This document shows, piece by piece, positions 5,692-8,498 of a DNA stretch of 8,498 nt (the stretch's first letter is position 1; every line of letters starts with the position of its first letter). The translations under genes were made by a program, and so were the position numbers. This DNA comes from CAYNWK01 sp964400875. Lineage in GTDB: Bacteria; Chloroflexota; Anaerolineae; Anaerolineales; UBA4823. The DNA is taken from the NCBI GenBank assembly GCA_964400875.1, contig CAYNWK010000187.1, positions 1-8,498 of the forward strand, written 5' to 3'. The notes beneath the pieces were generated by a model. That model was not told where the DNA came from. It worked only from the letters and a program-made list of their open reading frames with translations, and searched no databases.

Positions 5692-6291
5692 ATGAAAGGC
5701 AAAATAGCTTTTGCAGCTGTGTTTATCCTGGCTGTTTTGTTCACTTCCTACCATTACGCTGCTGCGCATGGCCATACCGATGTCGGCGATTACGCGCTGG
5801 TGATTGGTTTCCATAACGAACCTGCTTACCAGGGAGAGCCCAACGGTTTGGATCTGTTCGTGACCAACGAGGAGAGCGGTGAACCCGTCAACGGGCTGGA
5901 GGACACGCTCAGGGTAGAAATCATTTACGGGAGCTCGACGAAGGAGCTGGAGATCAAGCCACAATTCGGTCGTGATGGCGCCTATACCGCCTACGTGATC
6001 CCCACCGAGAGCGGGGATTATTCCTGGCACATTTTTGGGACGATCGAAGATACACCCGTGGATGTCACCATGACCAGCAGCCCGGACACGTTCAGCCCGG
6101 TCGAATCGAAGGACGCGGCCTCATTCCCTGGGGCCGAGCTTTCCGCCGGCGAGCTCAGTTCACAGGCAGCTGCGGCTGCCAGAACCGCCCGGACCGCCCT
6201 GATCGTGGGCGTCGTCGGGGGCGTCCTTGGCTTGCTTGGCCTGGTTGTAGGTGTTCTGGGCTTTCAGGCTGCCCGGCGGCGCGCTGCCTGA
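5692..6291 (+). CDS. Membrane-anchored periplasmic protein, copper-cluster associated
   Basis: The ATG at 5692 follows a strong AGGAGG (5680-5685) at 6 bases. The frame is open further upstream, but only from this start does the protein open with a signal peptide. The 199 residues comprise a signal peptide (1-25, ending YHYAAA), a mature N-terminus HGHTDVGDYALVIGF with two early histidines, and a soluble beta-rich domain to about residue 135 (NEPAYQGEPNGLDLFVTN, GAYTAYVIPTESGDYSWHIFG, PVDVTMTSSPDTF). An Ala-rich linker leads to one C-terminal membrane span (about 169-191) followed by RRR. The soluble part should therefore lie outside the cytoplasmic membrane. The fold looks like the Ig-like domains of YtkA/FixH/CopC-type accessory proteins. 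Proteins of this style often accompany CopC/CopD genes, but the exact family and any metal ligand beyond the histidines are not established here. Confidence 0.85.
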   Translation: MKGKIAFAAVFILAVLFTSYHYAAAHGHTDVGDYALVIGFHNEPAYQGEPNGLDLFVTNEESGEPVNGLEDTLRVEIIYGSSTKELEIKPQFGRDGAYTAYVIPTESGDYSWHIFGTIEDTPVDVTMTSSPDTFSPVESKDAASFPGAELSAGELSSQAAAAARTARTALIVGVVGGVLGLLGLVVGVLGFQAARRRAA

Positions 6292-6307
6292 GGCCATCAC
6301 AAAAATC

Positions 6308-6347
6308 GTGGGAAACCGGCCGCGTTGGTTGCCGACCGGTTTCCCAC
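6308..6347. repeat. 12-bp perfect inverted repeat between the two large copper-cluster genes
   Basis: GTGGGAAACCGG (6308-6319) and CCGGTTTCCCAC (6336-6347) form a 12-bp stem with a 16-base loop, starting 16 bases after one stop codon and ending 18 bases before the next start. On the plus strand no U run follows, so read-through to the CopC-CopD gene is expected; the hairpin may limit transcription or protect mRNA ends. On the minus strand it is followed, after CGA, by five U, so it could stop antisense transcripts. Confidence 0.65.
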
Positions 6348-6365
6348 CACTGATATGGATCGAAG

Positions 6366-8393
6366 ATGATCGGCATCCAACGGATTGTCAGGCCGCTGCT
6401 CACCGCCAGCTGCCTGCTGATCGCCCTCACGCTGGTCCTGGCGCCCCAAAGAGGCGCCCAGGCGCATGCCAATCTGGTTCGCTCGGAACCGGACACCGGC
6501 GCGGTCTTGGCCCAATCACCCCAGACGGTCACCCTTGAATTCAGCGAAGCCCTGGACCCAGACTTAACCAAAGCTAAACTGGTCGATTCCGATCTCGCTG
6601 TCCTAGCTGAAGGACCCGGCAGCATTGACCCCGAAAACGATCGGATTCTCAGGCTCCAGCTGCCGGCTCTCCCGGATGGAGCTTTCAACGTCGTCTGGCA
6701 GACGCGTTCTGCAGTAGACGGCCATATCACCAGCGGGGTTGTCACTTTCTCCGTTGGCGTTTCGTCTGCCAACATTTCGCTCTTGCCCCAACCGGGCGCT
6801 CCGGATCCAACCAATGAGAGACCACCCCTGGCGGACACGCTGATCCGCTGGCTCAATTATTTCGCTGCAGCGATTACCGCCGGATGCCTGCTGTTTGGAG
6901 CGTTGGTCTGGCGTCCAGCGTACCTTGCTTGGGAAGCGTCCAATTCCACAAGCGATCAGCTGGCGGTTCGCCGCCTGCGGCAGCTTGCCCGGCTCGGAAT
7001 AGCCGGCCTGGCCGTTTTCACCCTGTGTTTCCTGTTGGTCCAAGCCTGGGAGGCGAGCCAGGGCGCCTTTCAGATCCCCTACAGCCAGGCGTTGGCCGCG
7101 CTGCTTGCGCCGATGAGTGGCTGGATTTTCTGGCTGAGGATGATCATTCTGGGCATATTGGCCTACCTTGTTCCCAGGCTCTCCCCTCCTGGGGAGGAAA
7201 TGCGTTCAAACTGGTGGGTAGCAATACTGTTAGCCCTGGCCATCTTGCTCACTTTCAGCCTGCAGAGCCATGCGGCTGCCCTGGACAGCCTCCTGGCGGT
7301 CACCGTGGACTGGCTTCACATCACCGCGATGGCGGCCTGGCTTGGAGGCTTGCCTCCGTTGTTCCTGCTCCTACGCCACACGGAACTTCCTCCACATCTG
7401 TTGGTGCCAAAATTCTCCCGGATGGCGCTTGTCTGCGTGACGACATTGGCGCTCAGTGGGTTGTACAGCGCCTATCTCCAGGTCCATACCCTGCAAGCCC
7501 TGCTCGCCACCATCTATGGGTTGGCGCTGGCCGTGAAATCGGTATTGTTTGTCATTCTACTGGGGTTCGGCGCGATCAACCTGCTGGTACTCTCGCCTCG
7601 CCTAAATAGGACACGCGAAAAGGCCATCCAATGGCTGCGGAATACCACTCGAACGGAGATAGCGGTTGGTTCCCTGGTCTTGCTGATGGTCGGCCTGATG
7701 ACCGGCGTCTCCCCGGCCTTTGAAGCTTTACAAGCCCGGCAACGTTTGGGTTATATCGGTGAATACCAGGATCGGGGAACTCGAATGGAACTATGGATCG
7801 CGCCTGCCAGGGTCGGCGAAAACGAGATTGCGGTGGACGTTCATGGCAAATCTGCCGGGCTGGCTGAATACCAGCCTCAAGTCCTGCTGCGGTTTCAGCC
7901 AGCTGACGTAGACCTGGGCATCAACCAGGTTGAAGCCGCCCCACAGAGCAATTCCAGATATTCGGTCAAAGGCAGCTACATGACCATCTCTGGGAACTGG
8001 CTGGTGGAAGCTATCCTTCGCCAGCCGGGGGTGGACGATGTCCGCCACGTGTTCGCCGTTCAGGTTCAGCCAAATCCCTTAGCCATTTCCATGAACAACC
8101 CTGTGCCTGCTTCGGATCGCTCCTTAGAGGCAGGGCAGTCCTTGTATGAAAGCAACTGCCTGCCTTGCCACGGCCCCGAAGGCAAAGGGGATGGACCAGC
8201 TGGACTTGCTTTACACCCCCCACCTGCCGACCTGACCATCCACACCGCTCCAGGCGTACACCCCGACGGTCAGCTTTTCGAATGGATCACGAATGGCTAT
8301 CCCGGTTCGGCCATGCCGGTTTTTGGAGAACGGCTCGACGATGTCCAGCGTTGGGACCTGGTCAACTATATTCGTACTTTTGGTAGAGAGTAG
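6366..8393 (+). CDS. CopC-CopD copper transport fusion with YtkA-like domain and C-terminal cytochrome c
   Basis: The 675-residue protein starts with a signal peptide (1-33, ending GAQA) that exposes H34 as mature N-terminus, as in CopC. The CopC domain spans about 34-133 and keeps a DGH motif (H120) before ITSGVVTFSV. A CopD-type membrane domain follows at about 155-450 with about eight spans, including SHAAA (H302) and WLHITAMAAWLGGLP (H318). Residues about 455-570 form a soluble domain resembling YtkA-like domains (MELWIAPARVGENEIAVDV). The C-terminus (about 585-675) is a class I cytochrome c with heme motif CLPCH (598-602) and likely axial ligand M650 in SAMPVFG. Eight spans place CopC and heme on the same outer side, consistent with their biology. 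Known roles: CopC binds periplasmic copper and CopD is linked to its import; the heme domain suggests electron transfer coupled to copper redox state. The Shine-Dalgarno is weak. It is the last gene of the set. Confidence 0.93.
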   Translation: MIGIQRIVRPLLTASCLLIALTLVLAPQRGAQAHANLVRSEPDTGAVLAQSPQTVTLEFSEALDPDLTKAKLVDSDLAVLAEGPGSIDPENDRILRLQLPALPDGAFNVVWQTRSAVDGHITSGVVTFSVGVSSANISLLPQPGAPDPTNERPPLADTLIRWLNYFAAAITAGCLLFGALVWRPAYLAWEASNSTSDQLAVRRLRQLARLGIAGLAVFTLCFLLVQAWEASQGAFQIPYSQALAALLAPMSGWIFWLRMIILGILAYLVPRLSPPGEEMRSNWWVAILLALAILLTFSLQSHAAALDSLLAVTVDWLHITAMAAWLGGLPPLFLLLRHTELPPHLLVPKFSRMALVCVTTLALSGLYSAYLQVHTLQALLATIYGLALAVKSVLFVILLGFGAINLLVLSPRLNRTREKAIQWLRNTTRTEIAVGSLVLLMVGLMTGVSPAFEALQARQRLGYIGEYQDRGTRMELWIAPARVGENEIAVDVHGKSAGLAEYQPQVLLRFQPADVDLGINQVEAAPQSNSRYSVKGSYMTISGNWLVEAILRQPGVDDVRHVFAVQVQPNPLAISMNNPVPASDRSLEAGQSLYESNCLPCHGPEGKGDGPAGLALHPPPADLTIHTAPGVHPDGQLFEWITNGYPGSAMPVFGERLDDVQRWDLVNYIRTFGRE

Positions 8394-8413
8394 TCAAGTA
8401 CCTCCGTCAACTA

Positions 8414-8468
8414 CCATCCGCTAAAGCAGGTGGCTTGTCCCTACCTCAAGCCGAGGCGAGACCTTGAG
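8414..8468 (+). repeat. Tandem hairpins after the copper genes, IS200/IS605-end-like
   Basis: CCATCCGC (8414-8421) and GCAGGTGG (8426-8433) form a stem with one mismatch and one G-U pair around a TAAA loop. CTCAAG (8445-8450) and CTTGAG (8463-8468) form a second short stem. Neither has a U run, so they are poor terminators. The CCGCTAAAGC-type hairpin followed by GGCTTGTCCC reminds me of right-end or omega-RNA segments of IS200/IS605 elements, but no tnpA or tnpB gene is in the window. Low confidence. Confidence 0.3.
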
Positions 8469-8498
8469 TAATAAACTCGTTTGGCCGGTTGACAGCGG

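Noticed and set aside
6155..7609. Other-frame open stretches over the CopC-CopD gene (minus 6155-6856, minus 6603-7043, plus 6884-7609)
   Set aside because: These are shadows in a GC-rich coding region; the overlapping main frame has clear domains throughout.
8489..8494. TTGACA, a perfect -35 hexamer
   Set aside because: The window ends four bases later, so no -10 can be checked.

Overview
The window looks like a stretch of a free-living bacterial chromosome, moderately GC-rich in genes and AT-rich between them. Chloroflexota (Anaerolineae-like) is my best guess. That rests on gene style only: a huge secreted propeller/PKD-type protein, NarL-type regulators, and a CopC-CopD protein carrying a cytochrome c tail. 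No rRNA, tRNA or other marker is present to confirm the taxon.

Layout, left to right. (1) Bases 1-2872, minus strand: the first 957 codons of a very large secreted protein. It has a signal peptide, about ten propeller-like repeats, a PKD-like domain, a DNRLRE/CBM-like domain and an Ig-like domain, and runs off the left edge. (2) Bases 2873-3290: its leader region. On the minus strand this holds a nested stem structure followed at once by an intrinsic terminator, placed like a riboswitch or attenuator. (3) Bases 3291-3623, minus: a stand-alone receiver-like protein lacking every canonical phosphorylation residue. Its promoter is well defined and overlaps inverted repeats. (4) Bases 3966-4631, minus: a complete NarL/LuxR-family response regulator, ending in a strong terminator. 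(5) Bases 4632-5258: a 627-base gene-free region with an 18-bp perfect palindrome, an array of TTAAC-type direct repeats and a 14-bp palindrome. (6) Bases 5259-8393, plus: three genes for copper handling at the cell envelope. They are a small Cys/His-rich membrane protein, a membrane-anchored periplasmic protein, and a 675-residue CopC-CopD-(YtkA-like)-cytochrome c fusion. (7) Bases 8394-8498: non-coding, with hairpins resembling IS200/IS605 ends.

How the parts may work together. The plus-strand genes form a plausible extracytoplasmic copper acquisition or delivery module, perhaps linked to cytochrome oxidase assembly or electron transfer. The two minus-strand regulators transcribe away from it. 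Both regulator upstream regions share two motif types: CCGRATTA half-sites and TTAAC-type repeats spaced by about one helical turn. This suggests shared or auto-regulation, but nothing in the sequence proves that the regulators control the copper genes or the secreted protein.

Most notable: the four-part copper fusion protein, the structured RNA plus terminator ahead of the secreted-protein gene, and the degenerate receiver with its operator-laden promoter.
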